Assembly: GCF_016653255.1 (NCBI RefSeq)
Contig: NZ_NHSD01000305.1
Span: forward strand, 1 to 46,872
Length of the DNA stretch: 46,872 bases
Origin: Rhodobaculum claviforme
GTDB lineage: Bacteria > Pseudomonadota > Alphaproteobacteria > Rhodobacterales > Rhodobacteraceae
Direction of reading: 5' to 3'
In this document: piece by piece, positions 25,264 to 32,564 of the stretch
Layout: each line of letters begins with the position of its first letter
Position numbering within the stretch: the first letter of the stretch is position 1
The notes under the pieces: model-generated
What the model was told of the DNA's origin: nothing
The model's database searches: none
The model's input: the letters and a program-made list of their open reading frames with translations, nothing else
Translations under genes and position numbers: made by a program

Positions 25264-27252
25264 TCAGACCCCCAGGCGGCCCTCCAGCGCGACCAGCAGT
25301 GCCTCGGACAGCGCCGCGGGGGCCGGGCGCGGGCGTCCCAGCCCGCCCTGGAACACCAGGACGAAGAACATCAACCCCACAAGCCGCTCCCCGGCGTCCC
25401 CGGCCTGGTCGGCGCCCATGGCGGCCAGCGCCTCGGCGACCGCGTCGGGGGACAGGTCGCTGTGCGCGCGCGTCAGCACCCAGCCCGCGTCATGGCCAAA
25501 GGGCGCCAGGCAGCACATGTCCCAGTCCAGAAGCACATCCCCGGCATAGACGTTGCCCGGCTTGGCCAGATCGCCATGGGCCAGTTGCCGTGGCAGCCCG
25601 GCGATCGCCGCGGCCACCCGCTCGAGCCGCGCGCGCAGGGCCGCATCGCGGTCCGGTTGACCCGTCGACAGCATCCGCACCAGCCGCCGCCAGGCCTTTG
25701 TCAGGCGGTCCTGCCGGCGATAGTCCAGCAGCGCCGCGAGGCCGGCGTCCGACGGATCGGGGCGCAGGCGCAGATCGGCCAGCGCGCAGGCCAGCGCCAG
25801 CCGCCGCGTCGGGTCCGCGGGCGCCGCGCGGGACAGGTCCACGAATTCGAACAGGTGCTGGGCGAACTGGCTGCCCTGCGCGACCTCGCACAGCGCCGGT
25901 AGATGCGCGATCCGCGCCAGCTCCGGGGCGAACCGGCCATGCACCAGGCCGGTGCGGCGCATGCCGGGGGTGTCCCGGAAGTAGATCTTCTCGAACCGCG
26001 CGCCCGATGGCCCGTCCAGGCGGCGGTATCCCAGCAGCGCGCTGCCGCTGGTGCCGCTGCCGGCAAAGCTGCGGTGCGTCACCGGGTTGGGCCGCAGCCG
26101 CAGGCCCGGGTCGCAGGCCCGCAGCAGCGCCTCGTAGTCGTCATGCCGTTCGGCCAGCACGAGATAGAGGCTCTGCAGCCGCAGCGTCAGCGCCGTGGCC
26201 TGCTGCGGCACCACATCGGCCAGCGCATGGTAAGCCCGCAGCGACGGGCCATGGCCGAGGCGCTCCAGCGCGGCGCCGATCCGCGGCCAGTCCGGCGTGC
26301 CGGAGCGGCGGTGCAGCCGCAGCAACCCCTCGATCACCCGGGGCGAGAAGGTCGCGGCCGGGTCAGGCGCAGGCTCGGACAGGTATGCGGGAGCCGCAGG
26401 GCCGGGCAGGGGGGTGTCGGGCTCGTCGGGCAGGGTGCCGTCGAAGCGCACGCCGAACCGCGTGTCCAGGGCGGCGTTGACCCCTGCAAAGCGCGCCAGC
26501 AGGTCGCGGCGCAGCCGACCGCCCAGGGCGGTGCGCCGCGCGGTGGGGCCGAGCGCGCGCTCGATCTCGTGCCAGTCGCCGGCCTCGCCCCGGCGGTTGA
26601 GGTCGGCCAGCACCGACGCACAGGCCATGCTGGGGCTGACGTTCTCGCGCCGGTCATCCTGAGGGGACAGCGGCAGACCGGTGGCGGCGGCAAAGCCCGC
26701 CACCAGCCCCGCGCCGCGCACCAGATCGTCGTAGCTCAGCGCCCGCACGGTGCCGATGCCCTGCCAGAAGGTCAGCATGCGCAGATAGTCGAGCCGCAAC
26801 AGCACGCGTGGCCGGGCCACGAAGGCCTCGATCTGCGCCTTCTCGTGCCCCTCGCGGCAGTACTGGTTCCACAGCGCCTCGGCCAGCCGGTCCTGGCGGC
26901 GCAACACGCACACCACGGTGATGTCGAAATCCCCGGCAAACCGCGCCATGGCGCCGAAGTCGCCGTGCCGCGGGCCCGACAGCCCCTCCTCGCTGAGGAC
27001 AAGGGTGTGGGCCCCGGAGCGGTCGAATTCCCCGGTGATCAGCGCGTGTTCGCGCGCAAAGGCGTCCGGGCCGTCCACCAGCGCCTCGAACAGGCTGGAG
27101 TGCTTGGGCAGATGCGGCACCGAGGACCGGGTGGTGTCGGGATAGCAGATCCCGGCCGCCGCCAGCGCAGGGCGCTGCGCGGCCATCAGCGCCTGCAGCG
27201 TGGTGGTGCCGGTCTTGTGGGTGCCGATGTGCAGGATCAGCCGGGGCTTCAT
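25264..27252 (-). CDS. fusion of sulfotransferase-like domain and APH/choline-kinase-like domain
   Basis: A 662-residue two-domain protein. Residues 1-260 are sulfotransferase-like: LILHIGTHKTGTTTLQALM (5-23), LSEEGLSG (86-93) and VVCVLRRQDRLAEALWNQY (113-131). Residues about 390-662 resemble an aminoglycoside/choline-kinase-type phosphotransferase: GYRRLDGPSGARFEKIYF may be the nucleotide-binding sheet with its Lys, and LAHGDLAKPGNVY (H559, D561, N567) followed by LLDWDM (D576, D578) is the catalytic and metal-binding pair. The Asp-to-Asn spacing is one residue longer than the common HGDxxxxN. ATG overlaps the stop of the upstream GlfT2-like gene (ATGA). It may sulfate and phosphorylate the same glycan; this is inference. 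Confidence 0.78.
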   Translation of the reverse strand: MKPRLILHIGTHKTGTTTLQALMAAQRPALAAAGICYPDTTRSSVPHLPKHSSLFEALVDGPDAFAREHALITGEFDRSGAHTLVLSEEGLSGPRHGDFGAMARFAGDFDITVVCVLRRQDRLAEALWNQYCREGHEKAQIEAFVARPRVLLRLDYLRMLTFWQGIGTVRALSYDDLVRGAGLVAGFAAATGLPLSPQDDRRENVSPSMACASVLADLNRRGEAGDWHEIERALGPTARRTALGGRLRRDLLARFAGVNAALDTRFGVRFDGTLPDEPDTPLPGPAAPAYLSEPAPDPAATFSPRVIEGLLRLHRRSGTPDWPRIGAALERLGHGPSLRAYHALADVVPQQATALTLRLQSLYLVLAERHDDYEALLRACDPGLRLRPNPVTHRSFAGSGTSGSALLGYRRLDGPSGARFEKIYFRDTPGMRRTGLVHGRFAPELARIAHLPALCEVAQGSQFAQHLFEFVDLSRAAPADPTRRLALACALADLRLRPDPSDAGLAALLDYRRQDRLTKAWRRLVRMLSTGQPDRDAALRARLERVAAAIAGLPRQLAHGDLAKPGNVYAGDVLLDWDMCCLAPFGHDAGWVLTRAHSDLSPDAVAEALAAMGADQAGDAGERLVGLMFFVLVFQGGLGRPRPAPAALSEALLVALEGRLGV

Positions 27253-29072
27253 GGCGCCTCCGCGCTGGCGAACAGCCGCGCCCACCATGCCGGCGTGCGG
27301 TAGGGGGCGATGCCCCCGGCCCAGGCGGCGTTCGCAGCCGCGCGCTGGCGGGCGTAGCGTCGGACCACCGCAACGGTGCGCCTCATCAGCCCCCACATCC
27401 GGCCGCGACGGGGCACCAGCCGCAGATGGAAGCTGCGCGCATCGTTGGTCAGCACATAGGCCCGTCCGGCGGTGTTGGCGGGGTGCGCGTCGACGTCCAG
27501 CAGCACCACCGCCCCCCCGCGCCGCAGCGGCCCCAGCCCCGTGCGCACAAGCGACCACGCCTGCTGCGCGATCAGCCCGGCCATGGTGGTGCTGCGGGGC
27601 CGGGCGGGCGCCAGCGGGGCCGCCGCCCAGGCACTGTCCTCCAGCCGCTCGGGCGCGTGGTGGCGGTTGATCGCCATGACCTCGGCGTGCAGCGCCTCCG
27701 GGTCGCGGGCGAATAGCGCCCCTGGGCCGGTAAGGAAATCCTCCACCGCGCGCAGGCGCAGCTCGGCGGTGGCATGGGCGTGGGTCAGGATCGCGGTGGT
27801 GATCAGCCCCGCGACATGTGCCAGCGACAGCTGGCGCACCCGCCCGGGGTGGGTTGCGGCAAAGATCAGCCGGTTGCGCAGGTCGTAATAGCTCTGCCAG
27901 CCCTGCGGCTTGGCGTAGAACGGCTCGTGCCACACCGCGATGCCGGGCAGGGTGACGGTGGGCACGCCCGCGCCCGCCAGCCGCTGGCCGTATTCGAAAT
28001 CATCGCCCCGGATGAACACCGGCGCCGGCAGGCCGATCCCCCGGCACGCGGCCTGCGGCAGGATGCAGAACCACCAGGCGTTGTAGTCGGTCGCCACCGG
28101 CGCATCGAAGCACGACAGCTGCGCAGGATCGGCCAGGTCGGCGTCGCGGGCATGGGGCGCGATGGTGTTGTCGGGGCGCAGAAAGGCGCCGGCCTCGTAC
28201 ATCACCGTCGGGCGCAGCGCATCCAGCATCCCCGCCCCCAGCGCGATGCGATCCCCGGCATGATCCAGAAACCGCAGCGCGCGGGGGATCATCCGTGGGT
28301 CCAGCACGATGTCATCGTCCATCATCAGGTGGTGGGTGGCGGGATCGGGATCGGCCAGCGCGGCCGCCAGCCCCCGGGTGAAGCCGCCGCACCCCCCGAG
28401 GTTGCGCTGGCGCACTGCGCGGATCTTCGGGTGCGCCAGCAGCGTGCGGATCTCCGGATCGGCGAAGGGGACGCCCTGGTTGACCAGATGCACCGCGCGG
28501 ATTGCATCGCAGTCCCCGGCCAGCCGGACGAGGCCGGCCAGGGTGCGCGCAAGGCGGGCCTCCTGGTTGAAGGTGCACAGCCCCACCGACAGCGTGGCCC
28601 GGTGGCGCGGCGCCGTGGGCGAGACGATGTCGAGGCCGTGGAGTTGCGAGGGGCGCGTGGCCTCGACCTCCACCGTCAGGCGGCTGGGCGGGGGGGCGCC
28701 CCCGAGGCCGGGGTCGCGGGTGGCCGGCGTGCAGGGGACCACGAACCGCCCCCCCGCGGGATCGTCCAGCGGTACTGTCGCCAGCAACCGTACGCCATCG
28801 GGGCCGTGTTCGAACACCCGCGCCTCGCCCTGGCCGCGGAAATGGGCGATCACCGCGACCTCGCGCACCGGGGTGTGGGCGCGCCAAACCGCCATGTGGA
28901 AGCTGCCGAAGAAGGTGTCGGTTGACAGCACCTGCCCGGGCCGCAGCATCAGCCCCAGCGGCCCATCGCAGCCCCGCCGCAGCGCGCAGTCCCGCGCCCC
29001 GTCTGTCAGGCGCAGATACAGCGCCTCCGGCAGGCCCGGGGCGGGCATCAGCGTGGATTGCAGCACATGCAT
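27249..29072 (-). CDS. GlfT2-like family 2 glycosyltransferase
   Basis: A 607-residue protein with the architecture of galactofuranosyltransferase GlfT2 of mycobacteria. It has an N-terminal beta-sandwich-like region (1-155), a GT-A domain starting SVGLCTFNQE (162-171), NLGGCGGFTRGL (224-235), the metal site MDDDI (251-255), DYNAWWFCILP (329-339), RGDDFEYGQR (355-364, candidate catalytic Asp) and WHEPFYAKPQGWQSYYDLRN (381-400, with the third metal ligand His). A helical C-terminal region follows. Length (GlfT2 is about 640) and motif order agree. A UDP-galactopyranose mutase gene is not in the window, so UDP-galactofuranose may come from elsewhere, or a rhamnosyl or other donor may be used. 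ATG at 29072 follows GAGGTG. Confidence 0.82.
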   Translation of the reverse strand: MHVLQSTLMPAPGLPEALYLRLTDGARDCALRRGCDGPLGLMLRPGQVLSTDTFFGSFHMAVWRAHTPVREVAVIAHFRGQGEARVFEHGPDGVRLLATVPLDDPAGGRFVVPCTPATRDPGLGGAPPPSRLTVEVEATRPSQLHGLDIVSPTAPRHRATLSVGLCTFNQEARLARTLAGLVRLAGDCDAIRAVHLVNQGVPFADPEIRTLLAHPKIRAVRQRNLGGCGGFTRGLAAALADPDPATHHLMMDDDIVLDPRMIPRALRFLDHAGDRIALGAGMLDALRPTVMYEAGAFLRPDNTIAPHARDADLADPAQLSCFDAPVATDYNAWWFCILPQAACRGIGLPAPVFIRGDDFEYGQRLAGAGVPTVTLPGIAVWHEPFYAKPQGWQSYYDLRNRLIFAATHPGRVRQLSLAHVAGLITTAILTHAHATAELRLRAVEDFLTGPGALFARDPEALHAEVMAINRHHAPERLEDSAWAAAPLAPARPRSTTMAGLIAQQAWSLVRTGLGPLRRGGAVVLLDVDAHPANTAGRAYVLTNDARSFHLRLVPRRGRMWGLMRRTVAVVRRYARQRAAANAAWAGGIAPYRTPAWWARLFASAEAP

Positions 29073-29206
29073 CGCGGCACCTCATGCGTGACGCCTTCTC
29101 CGGGCCCCCGCGCCGGGATGTTAGCACCGGCCGAAGCGCTCCGGCGCGCACGCGGAATTGGGTATCTCCCCGCCTGGGGGCGCGCAACAGGGTAACGGGC
29201 GCGCGG

Positions 29207-29368
29207 CTAGACCCCATGATCGCGGTGCAATACCCATGGCCTTAACTTTTTGCCGTTCTGGCGTAGTCTCGGGTAGTGATTGATCGGACGGTGTCGATGT
29301 CGTTTGCGAAGAAACTCCAGGCGTCGCAGCATCGCGTGATGATCTCATCCTAGACCCCATGATCGCGG
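29207..29368 (+). repeat. 19-bp direct repeats around an IS630 tail
   Basis: The 19-mer CTAGACCCCATGATCGCGG occurs identically at 29207-29225 and 29350-29368, 143 bases apart in the same orientation. The copies bracket the C-terminal remnant of an IS630-type transposase. They could be an IS630 end used as the insertion site of the following IS110 element, or the scar of two tandem IS ends. Confidence 0.85.
29242..29349 (-). pseudogene. IS630-family transposase, C-terminal remnant
   Basis: On the minus strand the last 36 codons before TAA (29242-29244) read DEIITRCCDAWSFFAND, then IDTVRSITTRDYARTAKS. The CC-DAWN-type segment followed by a T-V-R-SI-R-A pattern is how many alphaproteobacterial IS630 transposases end. 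Nothing upstream of 29350 continues the frame, so only the tail survives. It lies between the glycan locus and the next insertion sequence. Confidence 0.6.
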
Positions 29369-29413
29369 CGTGAGCTGACTGGGCCGGTGGCCTCTCCCGC
29401 GGCATTCTCCTTC

Positions 29414-30899
29414 GTTCGCCCTGAACAAAGCGCATGTTGTTGATTCTATGGGGTGAAGGACAGTTCAGCTTGGCTTGGGGTTGCAGGGTTTTGTAGGATT
29501 TCGGGCGAAACCCTGCGATTTCGGACGGTGCGATGAAGGCCAGACCCCGAGGTCCTGAACAGGACGATCTGCTGCGCCCGCGGCTCACCGACATGATCGA
29601 CATGCGCCACGAGCTGGTGAAGCTCGCCGCGCTGATCGACTGGGAGTGCTTCGACCGCGAGTGGGCCGGTCTCTTCCCCTCCGACAAGGGCCGGCCGGCG
29701 ACGCCCTCCCGGCTGGTGGCCGGGCTTCTCTACCTGCAGCACGCTTTCAAGCTCTCGGACGACGCGGTCGTCGCATGCTGGGTGGAGAACCCCTACTACC
29801 AGCACTTCACCGGCGAGACGTTCTTCCAGCATCGCCCGCCCATCGACCCGTCCTCGCTGAGCCGGTGGCGCGGGCGGATCGGGGAGGAGGGCGTCGAGTG
29901 GATGCTGACGAAGACCATCGAGGCCGGGCTGGCCTCCGGCGCTGTCCAGGAAAAGAGCCTGGAGCGGGTCGCCGTCGATACCACGGTCATGGAGAAGAAC
30001 ATCGCCCATCCCACCGACGCGCGGCTCTACGAGCGCGCTCGGACCAAGCTCGTGGCGCTGGCCCGCGAGGCGGGGGTGCCGCTGCGCCAGAGCTACGCAC
30101 GGCTCGCCCCCCGGCTGGCGATGCAGGCGGGGCGCTACGCCCATGCCCGGCAATTCCGGCGCATGCGCAAGGCCTTGCGCCGCCTCAAGGGCTATGTCGG
30201 CCGCGTCCGGCGCAATATCCAAGCCTGGCTCGCCAGCATCCCCGCCGGCCCCCTGCGCGAGCGCATCCTCGACGCGCTGGCGCTCACCGGCCGGCTGCTC
30301 TTCCAGCGCCCGAAGGACCCGGGCAAGCTCTACGCGCTCCACGAGCCCGATGTGGACTGCATCTCCAAGGGCAAGGCGCGCCAGCGCTACGAGTTCGGAA
30401 CCAAGGTCAGCCTCGCCGCCACCCTCGACGGCGGCTTCATCCTCGGCGCGCGTTCAATGCCCGGAAACCCCTACGACGGCCACACCCTGGCCGAGGCGCT
30501 GGAGCAGGTGGAGATCCTCACCGGCCGCCGCCCGAGCCTCGCCGTGGTCGACCGCGGCTATCGCGGCCACGGCGTCGAGACCACCCGCGTGCTGATCAGC
30601 GGAACCCGACGCGGCATCACGCCTGCTCTGGCCAAACTCCTGCGCCGACGAAGCGCCATCAAGCCCGAGATCGAACACATGAAAACCGATGGCCGTCTCG
30701 CCCGCTGCCCGCTCAAGGGCACTACCGGCGATGCCGTCTTCGCCGTCCTCTGCGCTTGCGGCCACAACCTCCGCAAGATCCTCGCCCACCTCAGGGCGCT
30801 TTTGGCTCTGCTAGTGGCCGCTCTGCTCACCGCCCTCGGCCGCCCCGGACCAAGCCACAGCGCCCTCGCCGCCGCCTGATCGAGTTGTTCAGGGTGAAC
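29414..30899 (+). mobile_element. IS5/IS1182-type insertion sequence with 6-bp target duplication
   Basis: Ends are inverted repeats GTTCGCCCTGAACAA (29414-29428) and, reversed, GTTCACCCTGAACAA (30885-30899), with one mismatch. TCCTTC lies immediately outside both ends (29408-29413 and 30900-30905), a credible target duplication. Removing the element rejoins the noncoding leader of the IS110 gene at 30960, so this insertion is later than the IS110. One intact transposase gene is inside. Confidence 0.85.
29533..30879 (+). CDS. IS5/IS1182-type DDE transposase
   Basis: A 448-residue transposase of the IS1182-like branch of IS5. The N-terminal domain includes the conserved PSRLVAGLLYLQHAFKLSDD (58-77) and FFQHRPPIDPSSLSRWRGRI (97-116). 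RVAVDTTVMEKNIAHPTDA (145-163) carries the first catalytic Asp (D149), LAVVDRGYRGHGVE carries the second, and KPEIEHMKTDGRLAR carries the Glu. It ends in a hydrophobic alanine/leucine-rich segment. The frame is uninterrupted and flanked by intact inverted repeats, so it is likely functional. Confidence 0.9.
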   Translation: MKARPRGPEQDDLLRPRLTDMIDMRHELVKLAALIDWECFDREWAGLFPSDKGRPATPSRLVAGLLYLQHAFKLSDDAVVACWVENPYYQHFTGETFFQHRPPIDPSSLSRWRGRIGEEGVEWMLTKTIEAGLASGAVQEKSLERVAVDTTVMEKNIAHPTDARLYERARTKLVALAREAGVPLRQSYARLAPRLAMQAGRYAHARQFRRMRKALRRLKGYVGRVRRNIQAWLASIPAGPLRERILDALALTGRLLFQRPKDPGKLYALHEPDVDCISKGKARQRYEFGTKVSLAATLDGGFILGARSMPGNPYDGHTLAEALEQVEILTGRRPSLAVVDRGYRGHGVETTRVLISGTRRGITPALAKLLRRRSAIKPEIEHMKTDGRLARCPLKGTTGDAVFAVLCACGHNLRKILAHLRALLALLVAALLTALGRPGPSHSALAAA

Positions 30900-30959
30900 T
30901 CCTTCGAGGGTTGTGCCAGACGGGCTGGCGCCGAGCCTCATGAATGGGGGAGAGACCGG

Positions 30960-31493
30960 ATGCAGGGTAGCACGTTCATCGGCATGGATGTCCACAAGGC
31001 GACGATCTCGGTTGCGGTTGCGCGCGGCGAGCGCGGCAGTGAGGTCCGACACTGGGGGACGGTGCCGCACCGCCCCGATCATGTCCGCAAGCTGGTGGAG
31101 CAACTGGCCGCAGGCGGCGGGCGGCTTCATTTCTGCTACGAGGCGGGGCCATGCGGGTATGGGCTGCACCGCCAGCTTGTCGAGATGGGGCATGACTGCA
31201 TCGTCGTGGCACCCTCGCTCATCCCGGTGAAGGCGTGCGACCGGGTGAAGACGGATCGTCGCGATGCGGTGATGCTGGCGAAGCTGCACCGGGCGGGCGA
31301 GCTGACCGCGGTCTGGGTGCCGGACGCCGCACATGAGGCGATGCGCGATCTGGTCCGGGCGCGGGCGACCGCGGTGCGGGTTCTGGGCAAGTCGCGGCAG
31401 CACCTGCAGGGGTTTCTGCTGCGCTACGGCCGCGTCTATCCCGGCAAGAAGGGCTGGACGGTTGCCTACCGGCGCTGGCTGACGACGGTGCGT
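30960..31493 (+). pseudogene. IS110-family transposase, N-terminal half
   Basis: ATG at 30960, with GGGAGAG 6 bases upstream, opens a frame beginning MQGSTFIGMDVHKATISVAV. The RuvC-like DEDD residues of IS110 proteins are all present: D10, E61 in FCYEAGPCGYGL, and D99/D102 in KTDRRDAVMLAKL. The homology stops after RRWLTTVR (about residue 178); the frame then continues as unrelated sequence to a stop at 31680. The C-terminal serine-containing domain is missing, so this copy cannot be active. The opposite-strand IS110 C-terminal piece at 31770 is not its other half because it is inverted. Confidence 0.82.
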
Positions 31494-31769
31494 GTGTGGA
31501 TGCCCCCTGTTTGGCAAGCGAAATCATCGTCTTTCGGCGGGGTCTTCGATCGGACGTGTGTCAGGCCTCTGAGCGTGGCCTTGGATGACGCCACGGGCCG
31601 GTATGCTGTTCGGAAGGCCGGGCTCACATCGGTTCAGAGAGTTGCAAGCGCTCGAGCCCCGGGACTGAATCTCCCGCCTTGAACTTCGAAGTCGGTGTCG
31701 CCCACTCCTCGTCGATCGCTCACCCCGGCCTTGCGGCCATGCCGTGCCGCAGCCCTTCCCGGGCTTGGG
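31494..31769. other. junction sequence between two broken IS110 copies
   Basis: These 276 bases link the plus-strand IS110 head to the minus-strand IS110 tail. No recognisable protein was found in either direction. The right part probably includes the terminal noncoding sequence of the minus-strand element. Confidence 0.4.
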
Positions 31770-32280
31770 TCACGCCATCCGGGAATTCTCCTGTTTCGTC
31801 GTCATTGCCCAGATCATTCGGGCGATCTTGTTGGCCAGCGCCACGGCCGCGACCATCTTCGGTTTGCGCGCCACCACAGCGGCGAGCCAGCGGTTCGCGC
31901 TGCCACCCTTGCGGACCCACCCAGCGGATCACGCTCATGGCGCGGGACGCGCGCCTTTGGCGCGACGCGCCCACGATCAGCAGGCGGCGGATGTCGGTCT
32001 GGCCATCTCGGCTTGACCGAGCCCAACCTGGTCTTGCCGCCAGTGGACCTCTGGCGGGGCACCAGGCCAAGCCATGCGGCGAAGTTGCGCTTGCTGTCGA
32101 ACGTATCGAGGTCCGGTGCGAACGCCGCGACGGCCCCGGCGGTGACAGGGCCGATCCCGGGGATCGTGCAGAGCCGACGGAGCTGCACATCGGCCCTCGA
32201 GGCCGCCTCCAGCTCGGCCGCCAGCCGGTCGATCACCTCTGTCAGCCTTGCGATCTGCTCCACGTAGATCGTGCCCATCC
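31770..32280 (-). pseudogene. IS110-family transposase, C-terminal half, frameshifted
   Basis: Read leftward, the first frame gives IARLTEVIDRLAAELEA and then LCTIPGIGPVTAGAVAAFAP, the helix-hairpin-helix start of the transposase_20 domain, followed by RNFAAWLGLVPRQRSTGGKT. The homology then shifts to a second frame (DIRRLLIVGASRQRRAS) and to a third (AVVARKPKMVAAVALANKIA, to the stop TGA at 31770-31772). At least two frameshifts and a missing N-terminus show decay. It is joined at about 32280 to a recombinase fragment on the other strand. Confidence 0.78.
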
Positions 32281-32530
32281 ACCGCATCAGTTCAAGCCTG
32301 AACCAGACGGTCGCCGCGTTGCGGTTCCTTTACGGCGTCACGCTCGGGATGGCGGAAATCCTCGAGCGGAGCGCCTACGCCCGCGAGCCGCACCGGCTGC
32401 CGGTGGTGCTGAGCGCGGACGAGGTGGTGCGGTTTCTCGAGGCGGTGCCGAGCCTGAAGGCGCGCGCTGCGCTGACGACTACCTACGCCGCCGGGATGCG
32501 CGTGTCGGAGGCAACCGGCCTCAGGGTGAT
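32281..32530 (+). pseudogene. tyrosine recombinase fragment of the IS91-associated type
   Basis: An internal stretch of about 80 codons reads SLNQTVAALRFLYGVTLGMA, then REPHRLPVVLSADEVVRFLE and ALTTTYAAGMRVSEATGLRV. This matches the end of the SAM-like domain and the start of the catalytic domain, with the first active-site Arg in the G-R-SE-L element. Such phage-type integrases commonly accompany IS91-like elements. The homology ends abruptly near 32530, before the remaining catalytic residues, so the product would be inactive. Confidence 0.72.
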
Positions 32531-32564
32531 GCGGCTGTCGCGACCGCAGGTGTGGATCCAGAAC

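Noticed and set aside
29646-31682. 678-codon open frame starting inside the IS5-type transposase
   Set aside because: It is an out-of-frame shadow of the transposase until 30959. Only the part from ATG 30960 is a true IS110 gene fragment.
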